From: Sphagnum compactum
Taxonomy: Eukaryota > Bryophyta > Sphagnopsida > Sphagnales
Direction of reading: 5' to 3'
Assembly (NCBI GenBank): GCA_965153455.1
Contig: OZ234495.1
Span: 2,666,001-2,730,000 of the forward strand
DNA: 64,000 nt
Shown here: positions 21,957-34,480 of the stretch, in pieces
Layout: every line of letters starts with the position of its first letter
How positions within the stretch are numbered: the first letter of the stretch is position 1
The notes under the pieces: generated by a model
Told to the model about the DNA's origin: nothing
The model's input: only the letters and a program-made list of their open reading frames with translations
The model's database searches: none
Made by a program: the position numbers and the translations under genes

Positions 21957-22923
21957 TAATATCTGACATCCTTCAAGGTCTTACGTTCGTCTTGACGGCA
22001 AGATACAAAAAGAAGTGCACACAATCGTTTTGCATAGAACCAAGCGGATAGAGCTTGGTTCCGAAAAGAGCTCGCCTAGGCTATTGAGCATCTCCCAATA
22101 CTCTTACCGATGATGCTCTACGATGGACGGGTTACTATTTGTGAGCAGACTCAAAAGAGTCAGCTTACAGCTGATATCATCAGTGTAGGACTAAGCGTGA
22201 TGGGCTATAAGCTCAATGGGCAGGTTCACTGGTTGCCGAAAAATTATTCTCGCTACACATCTGGAATGAACTGCCTGTATTATTGCCATACCTGCTTGAA
22301 ATGTTTGTGTATGCCCAAATGAATATTTTACAAAACTCTCGTAATGGTCTTTGAATTGTAAGACATGGGCTACAGCCCAGCCCTAATGTCCTAGTCATGT
22401 TGACACCTTAGGTTGCGGACATGCCTAATAATGGGGCTTGAGGGAGCTTCATTCACATTCCCCTTATGTACATTTCACACCTAACCTTTTTCTTGTGCAC
22501 TTGCAGTTTAATTAATTTGGAATATATTCCACTAAAATTGTTTGACAACTGTATCAGAACTCATTAGTACATAGGATAGAAGCAGACTTTTTTTCATTTG
22601 TGAAATTTCATGAGAATGCGACATAAAAAATTGAAAACTAAAACATGATGTGATTTTTGAAGATTTTCAGTCAGGAGAAGTGAGGGGGGGAAAAAAATTG
22701 CCAAATTTCTGTAGAAAGGTGTGTGTAGCCAAAGATGTAGAAGGATGATTAAATTTTCTATTTAGTATCTGGTTTATAGCCATATTTGAGGTGATTGCCA
22801 CTTTTTCTACATGTTCCTATTGACAATCAACATTTTGGCTACAAACATAAATTCTTTAAAAAAACAGTAGATACAAGATTTTAGAAATCCCTCAAGGTTT
22901 GTATATTTGTCCAAAAAGCAATA

Positions 22924-23328
22924 GAGTATGCATAAAGTAAGACAAACACATCACAAGAACCCTGAGTTTAGTCATACACAGGGTGAGATTAAAAAATAAC
23001 CTGCAGAAAAGTACATTGGCAATCAAGGGGGGATGAAACTCAGAATACCATCAATTTTGGTGGTAAACTGAGTTTCATCCTGTCTTTCCTTTTTCCTGAG
23101 CTCCTCCAGTGCTGCTACATATATTTTCACTGGTCTTATATGTAAAACTATTATAATTAGTCTCGAAGCTTGTGCATTATTGCTGAGTTTCAGCATTTTG
23201 TACTGAGCGGCATTTCATGTTGAGATTTAATAAAATGTCCTTACTTTGCAGATACCACTGAAAGAGGGAATAGGGATGAAAGGAGGCCCAAAGACAGGGT
23301 GAAGACACGGTTACTTTGGAAATAATAC
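22924..23328 (+). mobile_element. TA-flanked MITE, copy 2
   Basis: 405 bp between TA dinucleotides at 22,922-22,923 and 23,329-23,330, same orientation as the copy at 59,914. It shares CACAGGGTGAGATTAAA, CTGAGTTTCATCCTGTCTTT and GGAGGCCCAAAGACAG with that copy. Termini are eroded. Confidence 0.7.
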
Positions 23329-26300
23329 TAATATGTGGCTTAAAAGATGTATTCAGTTATATTTTACTGCATTTTCATTTGTACCGACCAACAACTGCGT
23401 GCTGGAGTAAATGAGTTAGTACAATGAGATGCATTCTCTTGGCAGCTTGCTTTAGACAATGCGTTTCATGCACCACATGTGGAATTTAGAGCTTGCAAAA
23501 TTATTAGTTATTACCTGTCCAGGAAAGCTGGATTGGTGAGCACAGCTTCTTTTTAAAATTTTGTGATATTGAAAAGTTTGCAAATTTTCCAAACAACTAG
23601 AAAATACGTCATTCACACTAAAAAACCCATATTTCCTAAAACATTCCCAAGTTTTCTACCAAAAAATCCTCAAAGTTTGTTGAACAAAAGTCATGGCAAT
23701 CATGAACAGAGTTTGAATTTTTAATTTTGTCATAACCAGAAATTTGGTGAAATTTTCCAAAAACCAGAAAATGATTCAAATTTACAGGAGAAAACCCAAG
23801 ATTTCCAAAAATTTCCCAGCTTTTATTCAGAAAAAATGTAAAAATTTGTTGGAAAAAACTGACTGCAACCATGAGCCTGTAAAAAGGTTGGGTTTGAGCA
23901 CAAAATGCAAAGTAATCTGACAACTATGTTGGTGAGTAATCAGTGTACGGAGTCTAAAGTTTGCAATAAAACCAAGGCTTACTTACAAGTAACAAGATGC
24001 ACTCTTTTGTTCTTGTGTTCTCAAGCTAATTAGCCATCTACCACGGGGTGTGCAATTATTCCAAAGGTATTCCATCCTTTGCAATGATTTCTTTTGGCGA
24101 ATTTTCACCATGTTTGAATCTGAAAATCACATTTCATCCTGTGGAAAGATTTTAAATTAAGAAATGAATAGCACAAATTCGCCAGATTTTTTGTTTTAAT
24201 ATTCTGTAAATAGCCAGCTGTCTATAGTAGGTTGCAGAAGGCAGGCAAGAATACAGAGGGATTCACAATGTTGTTTCCCTCTATTACCTGGTTTAAAGCC
24301 AAATTTGGCAAAATCTTCTTATGATGCCCACTTCAGGTACATCACAAAATTGGGGGAAAAAAACGAAAAACGAAGAAAACCATTGTTACTTTGTAAGCTT
24401 GCTGGTGATGATACTTTTTGGATGCAAAACAGGCATTGAGCAGCTTACTAGGTACCCCCTGAAAATTTAATCAATGAGTTATGTTTAGATGAAATAAGCC
24501 TGTGAAAAGCCATTGGATCATAAAGGAGGAAAAAAGAACTTGAATTCATGAATTGAAAGTATGAAATAACCTTCAACCTGTCACACAAAGGCCAACCAGA
24601 AAAAGACCAGTCAAGAGATAGATTAAAATTGAATACATGTAAGTTGACTCGGAGATTTATGCTGGCTTGATCACTTGAAGACTCCTTTCTGGTGAAGGAA
24701 CACCTAGGCTGGCACCATGGTGAAAAAGAAAGCCCATCTGTTGCTCAAATAAAAGTTCTAAATTATGTCTGACGCATGTCTACTCAACATTGTAATATAT
24801 GTTCTATGCCTTTAACGACTCATGTGTTCTGTTACTTTCACTAAATTTGATATGACCAACCTACCTTAGTGCCATCTCGTGATCTGCAGTTTGTGATGAA
24901 GTAAAGATCTGCATTCTCTTGTAAGCTGCCGCGTCCCGTTGTACTTTCCATTCATTATTTAGCATTGAAGAGCTTGCCATTTGCCACTAGAAGCATACTG
25001 AATGAGGGTGATGAAAGCTCAGGAGAGTCGGTACAACATGCCAAGGGAAAGCATTTGCAACAAAGTGAATGAGCTGGGCTCGCAGGTACAACACACCTGA
25101 TGGGTCTGTCAATGTGTGATGATACATGTGTGTCATTTGGACGGGTCAGTGTACTAGGCCTGACATTTGTCATCAATGCAAGAAAGAAGTGGCTTGAACG
25201 ATGCATTCCCAAATACATTCCCCAACATGTTCCCAATAGCACCTCAATTTTGTCCCATAAAATAAAAATCCTGGCATGCTACATACCTGATGTATTTTTA
25301 TTTTAAAAAAAAGTTGCCAAATTTTTGATATCACAGAGTGGTAAAATAAAACTTTGTCCTCAACTTTTTTTTTACTCACAAGCAGTTTAATTAATTTGGA
25401 ATATAATGGACTTCACATCACCCTACAATGTAGGGATACAAAACTTTGGCCCCTTTTTGGGTCCCTCATAGCATTTCTACCTTGAAGGCCAAAGCTAACA
25501 AAAGGTTTGCAGCTAATGTCTCGTAACATGCTGCTTTGGGTGAGTTCATCTCGTTCAAGGTGGGCCTTGTTCCAGGACCACCATGGTGGCATGGGAAGCT
25601 AAACCATGGCAAGTTTGGGTTTGACTCCCCAACTCGTCTTATGGGACTGGACCTTGTGATTGAAGGACCGTGGTTGAAAGCAAGTAGCGCTAATGATGAA
25701 CTAAAAGTAGGTTCTTGGGCGGGGAGGGGGGGCAGGATGTCAATTTGTCTCAAGGTGACACTTCATGTTGCCCTGCAAAACGTTTTTGGGGCCAAACACG
25801 GGGTTGTCCTGGGGCAACATTCGGTGTTGTCTCATATTTCCCTTTGAGACAACTTGGTGTTGTCTTAGAGAAGGCTTTGTGTCTTGAGACATCCATCAAG
25901 TGTTGTCTCTTGGGATGCCTTGGGCTAACTTGGAGTTGTCGTGAGAATTGGCTCTTGTGAAATGGTCTGCATTATTTTAAGGCTTAGCTTGTCTAAACTC
26001 ATCTATCTTAGGTATGATTTAAGTCTGGAAGAAGCCGGAAGACTTTTGGCCAACCTACTGGAAAGGTTGCTATAAGAGAGGTGTTGGAAGGTGTGCAGAG
26101 CTTGGGCCACGAGAGCAGGAGGAACAAGCAAAAGGAGCATCTCATTTGGTTCTAGTAGGATGTTGGTTTGAGGTCTAATTTTAATTCTGCCAATGAAAAA
26201 TGGGCCACATGATTAAACCCACTTTAGACGAGGGTACAGGGTCCAATTTCCTAAGAACCAATTTGTACTGATTTGAAGCAAATTGAATCCTTGAGTCGGA

Positions 26301-28162
26301 CTGTACCTTCGTCCCTAGCCTGATTTTTGCTTCTCCAAAAGAGGAGCTCTCCTTTTAGCACTGTTTTTAAATTTTCCGTCCAAAACAGGTGCCATGTAGG
26401 TTCAGCCTCAGTTTGCCACTTTACGGTCTTGGACCGTCGTCTAAAGGCCTTGGAACCAATTTAAAGCTTTCGACCAATAAGATTGCTTGAATTCATTGGT
26501 CCCTGGGCCTTGGACACTCGTCTAAAGTCGCCTTAGACTAGAATCCAAAATATGATATGAAATTGCGCAACACTATGGGTAGTACATCGTACCACTATTT
26601 GATCTAAAATATGTGGGCACTGGGATTTGCAAGAAAAGGAAAAATTATTTGTGAAAATGCAAATCAGTTCACTTGCAGTGATTTTTTTTTGTTGGCAAAT
26701 TTTCAGCAAAGTTCCACCTGAAAAGTATGGTTTCTTACCTTACAAAGTAGTGGTTTCTTTCATTCTTTGGCCATTTTTGATCAAAATATTAAGAAAATTT
26801 TGGGAAAATGTGCTTTTCTACTGTACATTCAACTATTTTACCCATTTTGGGGGAAACGTTTGCTGATTCCTATATGAAAAAATTTGGGGAAAAAAACCCT
26901 GATATGAAGGATATTCAAGGAAAATTCAGCAAAATTCATCAAATTTCGAAAATGAGAAAATTTCCAAATTGCCATTTTTTAATGATAAATAAATTCCAGT
27001 GGGGAACCAAGCATATTGAGTTTTTCTTCGGTAACTTTCATATCTGGTATATAGCCACACGTGGCTGGTCTCGACTTTGGCTATATCACAAAATTGGCAA
27101 TGAAAACAAACTGATAATTTGATGAGCTTTGATAATTCAACGCATTCTCCTTACTTCATTTATTTTTAAGGGTCTATTCTAATTTATTTTTTGTTTGTCT
27201 CATTTTATTTCGTTTCAGTGCAAGTTCTGGTTGAAATTTTATTGTTTTGTTAAATAATACAAGGGTTATCAAAACAATCAACAGAAGCTGTGCATGTATT
27301 AAAGAACAATTCTTCATATGGGTAGTTTCAACTTGTAGGTTCTGGTATGGGCAAAAGACCTTCATGCCCATGTAATATGGGTATGATGATTCTTGTATTC
27401 AACATGCATTAATTTGCATTTAAAAGCTTTCTAACTGCCAATAAAAACATATTGGATCAGGGACATGGGTCCTGGTTTATGGAAAGTCTGGAGAACGAGT
27501 ATAAGCAGTGTTTCTTGAAAAATATGGTTTCAACCTCTACAAAGGATTTCTCATAGAAAAAATTGACCTAAACTTGCCCGATATTGAAGGATTTGGTTTT
27601 CAAAGAACCAGATTTTTATGATGAGTTCCAGTAGGTAGACAGTAATATAGAACAAATTTTTTTTTCCCTACTTTCATATCTAGTATGGAGCCAAATTTGG
27701 CTAAATCGTTTTGTGAATGATGGCCACTTTGGCTACATCACAAATTCCTTAAAAGAAACGCTGGGTACAACATGTCAAGGATGTGTGCAACACAGTCAAA
27801 AAGCTACGCTTGAAAGTATGTTGAACTCGTAGCCCCAGTAATGGGCAAAACGCCTTGTTGAACAGGTATTACTGTTCACATGTAATATCGGTACCGATGA
27901 TTCTTGTAGGGCAACATGCATTAATTAAAATTAGAAAGCTTGCTCACTCGCCAATAAAAACATACTGCACTATGAGGGTTGTCAAAAGTCAGGACAGTCA
28001 GCACTGCATGCCAAGCCTCAACAACAAAGTGAATCCTTCAAAGTAAACGATCTCATGTATGATGATTCTCTCTCATTTAACTGGGTTTATTAGTGTTCCA
28101 GGTCTGACAATTGGCATCATCACAAGAAGTGGCTTGACAGGTCCATTTTGAGAAGGCTTGTT

Positions 28163-30025
28163 AGTGGAGGTAGGCCTGAGGGCTCAAAACGCAATCTGAA
28201 ATTTCAGAGCGCCACGCCATCACAAGCACCTTCACAATATTTTTTTTTTCTTGCTGCCTTCCTTTCACAGCCCTGTGACCACAAGCACTTTCACAATAAT
28301 TTTGTTTTTCTTGTTACCTTCCTTCACAGCCGTTGAACTATTGTGACAGTCATTAGTTACATTGACAATAAAAGGAACTCAAAAGCTATTCGTTTTTTTT
28401 TGTGTTGTCATAAGTAGAGTAGGTTTTCGGGGTGGGCTAGTTTTTTTCTTGCTATCATAATTACAATAATTGCAGGTTTGGGTTTGTTTTTTTCTTGCTG
28501 TCATAAGTAGAGCAGGTGTAGAGTAGGTGGTGGGATTTATTTGCGTTTTGATCACAAGCACTTTCGCAATAATTTTTTTTCTTGCTACCCTCGTTTCACA
28601 GCCCTAGAATTATTGTCACAGTCATTAAATACATTGACAATAAAAAGAATCCAGTAGCTTTTTTCTTTTTTTTTGTGTTGTCATAAGTAGAGTAGGTGGT
28701 TGAGGTGGGCTCCTTTTTTTCTTGCTATCATAATTACAATAATGGAACGTTTGGCTTTGTTTATTTGTCTTGCTGCCATAAGTACAGTAGGTGATAGGAT
28801 TTAGTTGCATTTTCTCTCAGGATGCAGTGATGAAGAGGAGCAACAGGTCTTTGATAAAGGATGAAATTTTTGCGTTCTTGAGCTTGCTTGCTTTACAAGT
28901 AGCCTGTCCAAATAGTTACAAGAGCACTGCAACAAATTCATTTGAAATTGTTGTCAGTCTTTCAATGTGAAGGGTGATTTTTTAAATGGTTTTTTAGAAG
29001 TGAAAGGGTAATGGGCTATTCATGTTTCATGCCTGCCAGATTTAGTGCCTGCTGTTTGGGATTTCCCCAACATAAAGGTGTGACTTTCTCTGCCCAGTGC
29101 TTGACCAGTTGTTTTGGACATTGAAAAAACTGAAATCCCAAAACAAACAAGGAATTCCTCATGTTTTGGCTTGGCTCAAAGTGATAATTAAAAAAACCAT
29201 CAAACACCAAAACAATCCTTATAGTGTAATACCAACCCATGACCACCAAACCCTAAATGTTTCAGCTAATCTCACAAGGCTACACATACAACAAAAACCT
29301 GAGAAATTTGTTTGAAGTGTTGTTACAGGTAGTCTGCCCGAGCCTCCTTTCCGTTCAATGCGCAAATTGAGCGTATTTTTGTAGGTTCAAATCCTAGATT
29401 GAGTTATACTTTAAAAAATTTAAAGATGTCATTTCTTACCAAAAAAAATCCCCATTGACTAGCTGAATGGCAAATTTAATAGTTTTTCTTGTGTCATTAT
29501 GACCTTGGTTCCATAAACCACTGGAACAAAACAAACATAAAACCTTCCTTCACTTATATAAATATTTTTAAAATTCATCTGAACTTTTATTTGCTCATGA
29601 TTGTTTCAAAGTTTAGATTTTTTAACAATTAATATGAGATGTACCCACAGTTAATTAATAAAATCAATAATAGGCAATCCAAAATCCAATGAGTGTTAAT
29701 TGAATTTTGGTGTTTCAATTTTCAAGACCAACCACAATATTAAATCACACATTATTTTTTAAATCATTACACACCTTATAAAATTTTGATTTTTTATAAA
29801 AATATGAATGAGATGCCCTTCACCCACTTCGCATTGTTTATTATATTAATTGAACATCAATTTAAAAAAGTTTGAAACAAAATTATGTTTTGTTCCTTCT
29901 TGGCTATGACCATGCACTGCAAATCCAATTTTCTTGGGTAGAATTTTTTTTTTAAATGACCAACAATTAAAAGGGGAAAAATATGAATACCCTTCATACA
30001 ATTGGGCGTTAGGCCTACCTCCACT
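28163..30025. mobile_element. TIR-ended repetitive element E, copy 3
   Basis: Complete copy of 1,863 bp with both AGTGGAGGTAGGCCT-type ends, the internal 0.3-kb direct repeats and the B-box-like GGTTCAAATCC near 29,385. It leads directly into the 3' flank of kinase copy 3. Confidence 0.6.
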
Positions 30026-30361
30026 CCAGGTCCCAGAAGGGACCAACCAGTTTAAAGAGAATTCAGGGATGGCCTTATGAAATATTGTAAACTGGGGGGA
30101 GTTTTCTGCATTTGACATGCGGGGATTGCCTGTTAGAACCAGCAGATTGGAAGGAGTTTTGGAGTCAATGCTAGAATCTAACAACTGCATCCCTTGGAGT
30201 TCAGCCAACTTTAATTCAACATACCCTTGTGTAAGAAAAATACATTCATTCAAGCTTTGTTCCATCTTACTTACATACTTACAATTTAGCGTCATTAAGT
30301 GGGCCAAACAGCGCCCGGGCCAGAGCCCAATTGACGTTATGTCTGATGAAGCAATTCAGAT

Positions 30362-31651
30362 CTAACCGTCTGACATTGCACTAAGAATTTGCAGGTCCTT
30401 TTCTGATAAAATCCTTACTTCTGTACCTAAGGCTTCCACGATCTCCAACCATGTAGGCCGTTGGCAAGGATCGTGGTGCCAACACTTGAGCAATAGTTGG
30501 GTCATCCCAGGGCTCAAGTAGTCAGGCAGCTTTGGTCTTCGGCCTGACAATACCGCATCGTAGTCTGTCCTTCGGACGCCTTCACATTGAAAAGGAATAT
30601 GGCCAGTGAGGAGCTCATAACACACCATGCCAAAACCATACACATCCACTGCTGCTGTATATGTGGGCGTGATATCCTCCTTCAATGCTTTCAGCACTTC
30701 GGGTGCCCTCCAGAACCCGGTGCCCACAACGCCGTCCGAGCTCTCGTAGTCCCCAACATAAACATAAAACCAATCATAGGCCAAATCTTCCTTTAATTCT
30801 ACTTTTCTAGAATTAATTGGACTAAGACCCAGCTTTCTCATTTCAACTGGCGACACAAAGATGTTGGAGGCTTTGAGGTCTCTGTGTATGATTGGAATCG
30901 CATGCAGACCTAACATTGCATTAACGATACCAATCATTATGTGCAATGTCCTGTTATAAGGAAAAGGCATCATCATCATTTGCGTAGCATCATCATCCTG
31001 CATGTTGCTGCGCATCCGAGACTTGAGATAGTCCATTCTCTTGTCGATAAAATTTCGCAAATCTCCTCGATAGGCATTCATGACAACCGACACCTCTCCG
31101 GTGATATTATCCTCTGACAGGCCAATCAGGCGGCAAAGACCCGACTGCCCTCTTGCTTCCACATGTTCAATTCGCCTTCGCAACTCGTGAACTGCACGAA
31201 CTCCGAGACGGCGTTTGTATCTTTTCACGACCACATCTTTCTTAAATGCCGCCCCCCACAGGCTGTATTTAGCCAAGTACACATGTGCCTGGCCCCCTTC
31301 TGCAATGCACTCTACTATTTCAAGTTGTGATGGATCTATTGATGTTCGTTCCAGCAGGTGGCGAAGCCTTTGGTCCTCATATTTATCAGTCTCCTGCACG
31401 AGGCGAGCTGCTGGATCCTCCTCCGGCTCTGCAAGCTCACTCCAAAGGTACTCAGGTGCGCTCCCGTAGTGCGTCTGTTGGCTTAGTTCTCTTAGATTTG
31501 CATCCTCCTCCGCCTGTAGCTCACTCCAAAGGTACTCAGGTGCGCTCCCGTAGTGCGTCTGTTGGCTTAGCTCTCTTACATTTGGATCCTCCTCCGCCTG
31601 TAGCTCGCTCCCAACGCAATCCCCGTATTTGCTAGAGCATGATGCGTCCAT
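30362..31651 (-). CDS. Tandem-array protein kinase, copy 3
   Basis: Uninterrupted 429-residue frame starting MDASCSS; a stop just upstream excludes the longer start. The acidic N-terminus carries a perfect-length 28-residue tandem duplication (16-43 and 44-71, each ELQAEED..RELSQQT..). Gly-rich loop EGGQAHVYLAKY near 118; Lys143; HRDLKASN at 256-263; DYE at 301-303; canonical APE at 316-318; DVYGFG; CWHHDPCQRP. The C-lobe is almost identical to that of copy 4 while the N-lobe resembles copy 1, so the gene is mosaic. Tail ends LQILSAMSDG. Predicted soluble kinase, substrate unknown. Confidence 0.88.
   Translation of the reverse strand: MDASCSSKYGDCVGSELQAEEDPNVRELSQQTHYGSAPEYLWSELQAEEDANLRELSQQTHYGSAPEYLWSELAEPEEDPAARLVQETDKYEDQRLRHLLERTSIDPSQLEIVECIAEGGQAHVYLAKYSLWGAAFKKDVVVKRYKRRLGVRAVHELRRRIEHVEARGQSGLCRLIGLSEDNITGEVSVVMNAYRGDLRNFIDKRMDYLKSRMRSNMQDDDATQMMMMPFPYNRTLHIMIGIVNAMLGLHAIPIIHRDLKASNIFVSPVEMRKLGLSPINSRKVELKEDLAYDWFYVYVGDYESSDGVVGTGFWRAPEVLKALKEDITPTYTAAVDVYGFGMVCYELLTGHIPFQCEGVRRTDYDAVLSGRRPKLPDYLSPGMTQLLLKCWHHDPCQRPTWLEIVEALGTEVRILSEKDLQILSAMSDG
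31436..31603. repeat. 84-bp tandem duplication inside kinase copy 3
   Basis: Two adjacent 84-bp units start at 31,436 and 31,520 and preserve the frame (28 codons each). Few mismatches separate them, so the event is recent. The other kinase copies have one unit. Confidence 0.9.
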
Positions 31652-32541
31652 GGCGTTTCAAATCAAGGCTGGCTGGCTACGAGCTGGGATGGCTGCTGGC
31701 TGGCTCACTACTCGTGACGATTTGATCATTAACTCGGGAAAGTAGAGAGAGATTCAGCAAAACTGCAAGAACACACTTGGGAGTTGGATAACACTAATAT
31801 GCAAGCAAGACAAGACAAGAACGTGGGTGGGGGGTATATAGACGGAAAGAAAGCGGGATGAACGAGACAGCAGTTGCGATAAAGAGATGGAGAAGCTGAG
31901 CATTCTCATCAACAAAACGTACCTGTAAAAAAGCAAGCTTGAGAGAGACGAAGAAGAGCGCCGCGCTGTGGTCCGTGATGGGAAGAAGAACTTGAGCGAC
32001 AACCATAAATGCGAAGAAGCAGAGAGTTGACGGATACGCGGAAAAAGCAAGCAATCTGTGCAACAGTTCGCCGTCGGCTTTACCGATACAAAGCCGGAAG
32101 CTGCTGAAAAGTCTGAGATTGGGAATCGTAGGAAACGCGCCGGGAAGACCGTACCCGCCAAGGGACCCACCACTGGCAACGCCACATGGGAGCCTGACAG
32201 ATTGTACGGATACGCGTGACTACGAAGAGTCCGATGTCGGAAACATGGGCAATCGACGGAGACTGGTCCCGCAGCTCTGGATGTGTTCCCACCCTCTTAG
32301 GGACTATCGGTTTTGGCCTCTGTCGCGCACTGTATCGTCGGCCAAACTTTCAGTTTTATGATGCGAGTCTTATTACTGGCCCACAGCGTGCTGGCTTGCA
32401 TCCTGGCAACCCAGCCTGTTAGGTCTTTGTCCGATCTTGGAGCATTTTGCATACTGGGGTCTTTCTTTCTTAGTATGGGGGCCGCCTCCAAAGAAGAGAG
32501 GCCGATCCTATGGTGGTCTTGGTGATTGGGGTAGCAGGATT
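31652..32541. other. Kinase-GAE divergent spacer, copy 3, with GAE stub
   Basis: Spacer as in the other modules, with a TATATA at 31,835-31,840 for the kinase. It ends inside the GAE nucleotide-binding motif (VLVIGVAGF, about 32,517-32,541), where unrelated DNA begins; the rest of this GAE copy's first exon is missing. Confidence 0.6.
31833..31841 (-). promoter_or_regulatory. Putative TATA box of kinase copy 3
   Basis: TATATA on the minus strand, 184 bp upstream of the ATG at 31,651, in the same sequence context as in copies 1 and 4. Confidence 0.4.
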
Positions 32542-33429
32542 TCAACCTCTATTAAACCCCTAAACCACACTAGCAAGTTCACAAGTCTTTATGTAATCAC
32601 ATTCATGGAACCACAAGTCCTTATGTAACCCCTGTGGATTTCCCTACCACTAGCACTCATGCCCCCACAAGTCCCAATGGGACATTGTTGATTTTCCCAC
32701 CATCAGATTCAACACATTCACAGACCCACAAGTCCTTATGTAACCCGTAACGCCGCCAATTTCTTCGCCACTAGATTCAACACGTTCATGGGCCCACAAA
32801 TCCCTATGTAACCTTGTTGATTTCCCCATCACCTAATTCGACACACTTGCAAGCCCACAAATCCTTATATAACCCCACGATCTCCCCACCATTGGAATCA
32901 ATGCACTCATATGCCCACAAGTCCTTATGTAAACTCATTAATTTCCATGGGCTAAACCCAAGCTTTGTATTTGTCAAAGACTTGAGCTTGTAAATAGGTG
33001 TTGTACATATATTCTCTTCTAGATAACACTCAAATACTTGAATTAGGTTCCAATAACATTCAAATACTTGAAACCCCTCCCCCCCCACCCCCCCCTTTTG
33101 GCTATGCCTTAATTGGCAACATAGAAATCTACACCATCACTTTTGTTGGCAATGGATCCTATGGTTGATAGAAAATTTGACAAAAAATCAATGTCTCATA
33201 AATTTTTTTTGACGAAATCATAGTTGCAAGCTCCTTTATGGGTGTCATTCGCATTTTTTAACTTGCACAAATGCAAAATTTCACCACAAAAAAAAAAACC
33301 ATTAATTTGAGGTTTAATGTTTCGAACCATGTTGTAATATGTGTATCTTCTCTAAGTTTCTTCTCTTCTTGATAATGTGTGTTTAAAACAATAGTAATGT
33401 TTGCAATTTGTGGTTCCAATTGAGTGTAA
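32542..33429. other. Insertion with minisatellite and unassigned AT-rich DNA
   Basis: Foreign to the array modules. The left half is the minisatellite at 32,579-32,940. The remainder is AT-rich with a C-run at 33,078-33,105 and no supported gene. Confidence 0.5.
32579..32940. repeat. About 60-bp minisatellite, seven units
   Basis: The core ACAAGTCCTTATGTAACC recurs at 32,581, 32,613, 32,667, 32,728, 32,796, 32,857 and 32,917. Spacing settles at 60-68 bp. Each unit also carries GATTTCCCCACCA-like and TTCAACACATTCAT-like boxes. On the minus strand the units read as repeats around KDLWACEC, but the frame is not maintained. Confidence 0.8.
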
Positions 33430-33734
33430 TGAAGAGGGAGTAATTAATGCCAGAGCATCGGAGCTTATGGCTCACAACAAAAGCGTGAAGACGACGACAT
33501 GGCATGGAACCCACCGCTGGCCCAGGGCAATTTGACATATTATATGGGTATGCGTGAAGAAGAAGAGTCAGCTGTCACAAAACATTCGACAATCGACTCA
33601 GACTGGTCCTGCAGCTATGGATGTGTTTCCACCATCTTAAGGACTGTTAGTTTTAGCTCTTATCTCGTCGCACAAACATTCAGTTTTCTGATGCGAGTCT
33701 TATTACTGGCCCACAGCTTCCTTGCTTGCTAGCA
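33430..33734. repeat. B-type spacer, copy 3
   Basis: Diverged version of the kinase-GAE spacer (TGGATGTGTTTCCACCATCTTA and GATGCGAGTCTTATTACTGG are shared, in segments under 20 bp), also found at 41,626-42,017. In the B type it joins directly to the GAE 3' end at CTTGCTAGCAG. Confidence 0.6.
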
Positions 33735-33901
33735 GAAACCGTGAAAATGTCTTGCAATGAGGATGTCCCCTTCACCCATGCCAACAACCTCTCTATAGTT
33801 TAGGCTCAGTTGCAAAACAAGCCAAGAACAAATATTGAAACATGATTGTGGAAGTTTGCAAAGTGGTCTTTGAACTACTATGGTCACAACAGAACCTCAT
33901 G
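33735..33901 (+). pseudogene. GAE: GAE pseudogene, 3' end only (B type, copy 3)
   Basis: ETVKMSCNEDVPFTHANNLS, a stop, AQLQNKPRTNIET, a stop, then KFAKWSLNYYGHN, matching the C-terminal tail of UDP-glucuronate epimerases (GDV.FTHANIS..Q, GLKKFVKWYLGYY). At least two in-frame stops. Confidence 0.75.
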
Positions 33902-34480
33902 AATCACTCCTAGCTCAGCAGCCATGATCAGTCAAGCTCAATCAGCTAGTCAAGTATAAAATTTACATCTTACATCTTTGTGGAACATGTTAAAAAGCAT
34001 GTCTACTCCTTTGTTATCCTCATAGATTGAAAATTCACTTTTCTTTTCCTTGCTATCACAGACTTCAAGAGATTGAAATTATTCTTGGGAGGTCATGTTG
34101 TAAGCTCCTTTGTCACTATTACTTAACCACCACACTACTTACATATCAAAGGAGACCCAATACCAAGTTCCAAAGAGAAAAGTGTATGTATAATTGGCCC
34201 CATTCTTTTCACATCTTATCTGAACTGATGCAGATCTATGAGGTATTACCTTTCTTTCAATGTCTGACAAATGTTTTAATTTGCTAATTTTATATCCTAG
34301 AGGTTGGACAATGATCTGGACTTGTTCATTGGAAAGCTGAATTGGCAAAATTGCCTATCTATGGCCTGTTCTCTGGTGTAAAAAGTAATTGGTTTAGAAG
34401 TGGGGTCAAAGTGAACCAACACCCACCAGCACACCTTGACGGATGGATGGTCGGTGATCAGGAAACAGTTTTCTATTGGG
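33902..34480. other. Inter-relic spacer, B type, copy 3
   Basis: Diverged counterpart of 3,187-3,755 and close counterpart of 42,191-42,755. No supported gene. Confidence 0.45.

Larger units (their letters stand above)
21336..28162. other. AT-rich 6.8-kb block inserted in the array
   Basis: No counterpart elsewhere in the window apart from the MITEs and a few diverged short repeats. No gene that I can support: the longest frames are under about 105 codons, AT-rich and unlike known proteins. It contains two MITEs (21,576 and 22,924); a motif resembling TCTGGTATATAGCCAAATTTGGC in four diverged copies (about 22,757, 24,285, 27,034 and 27,675); and a diverged pair of roughly 200-bp segments at 24,990-25,210 and 27,950-28,160. 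Confidence 0.6.
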
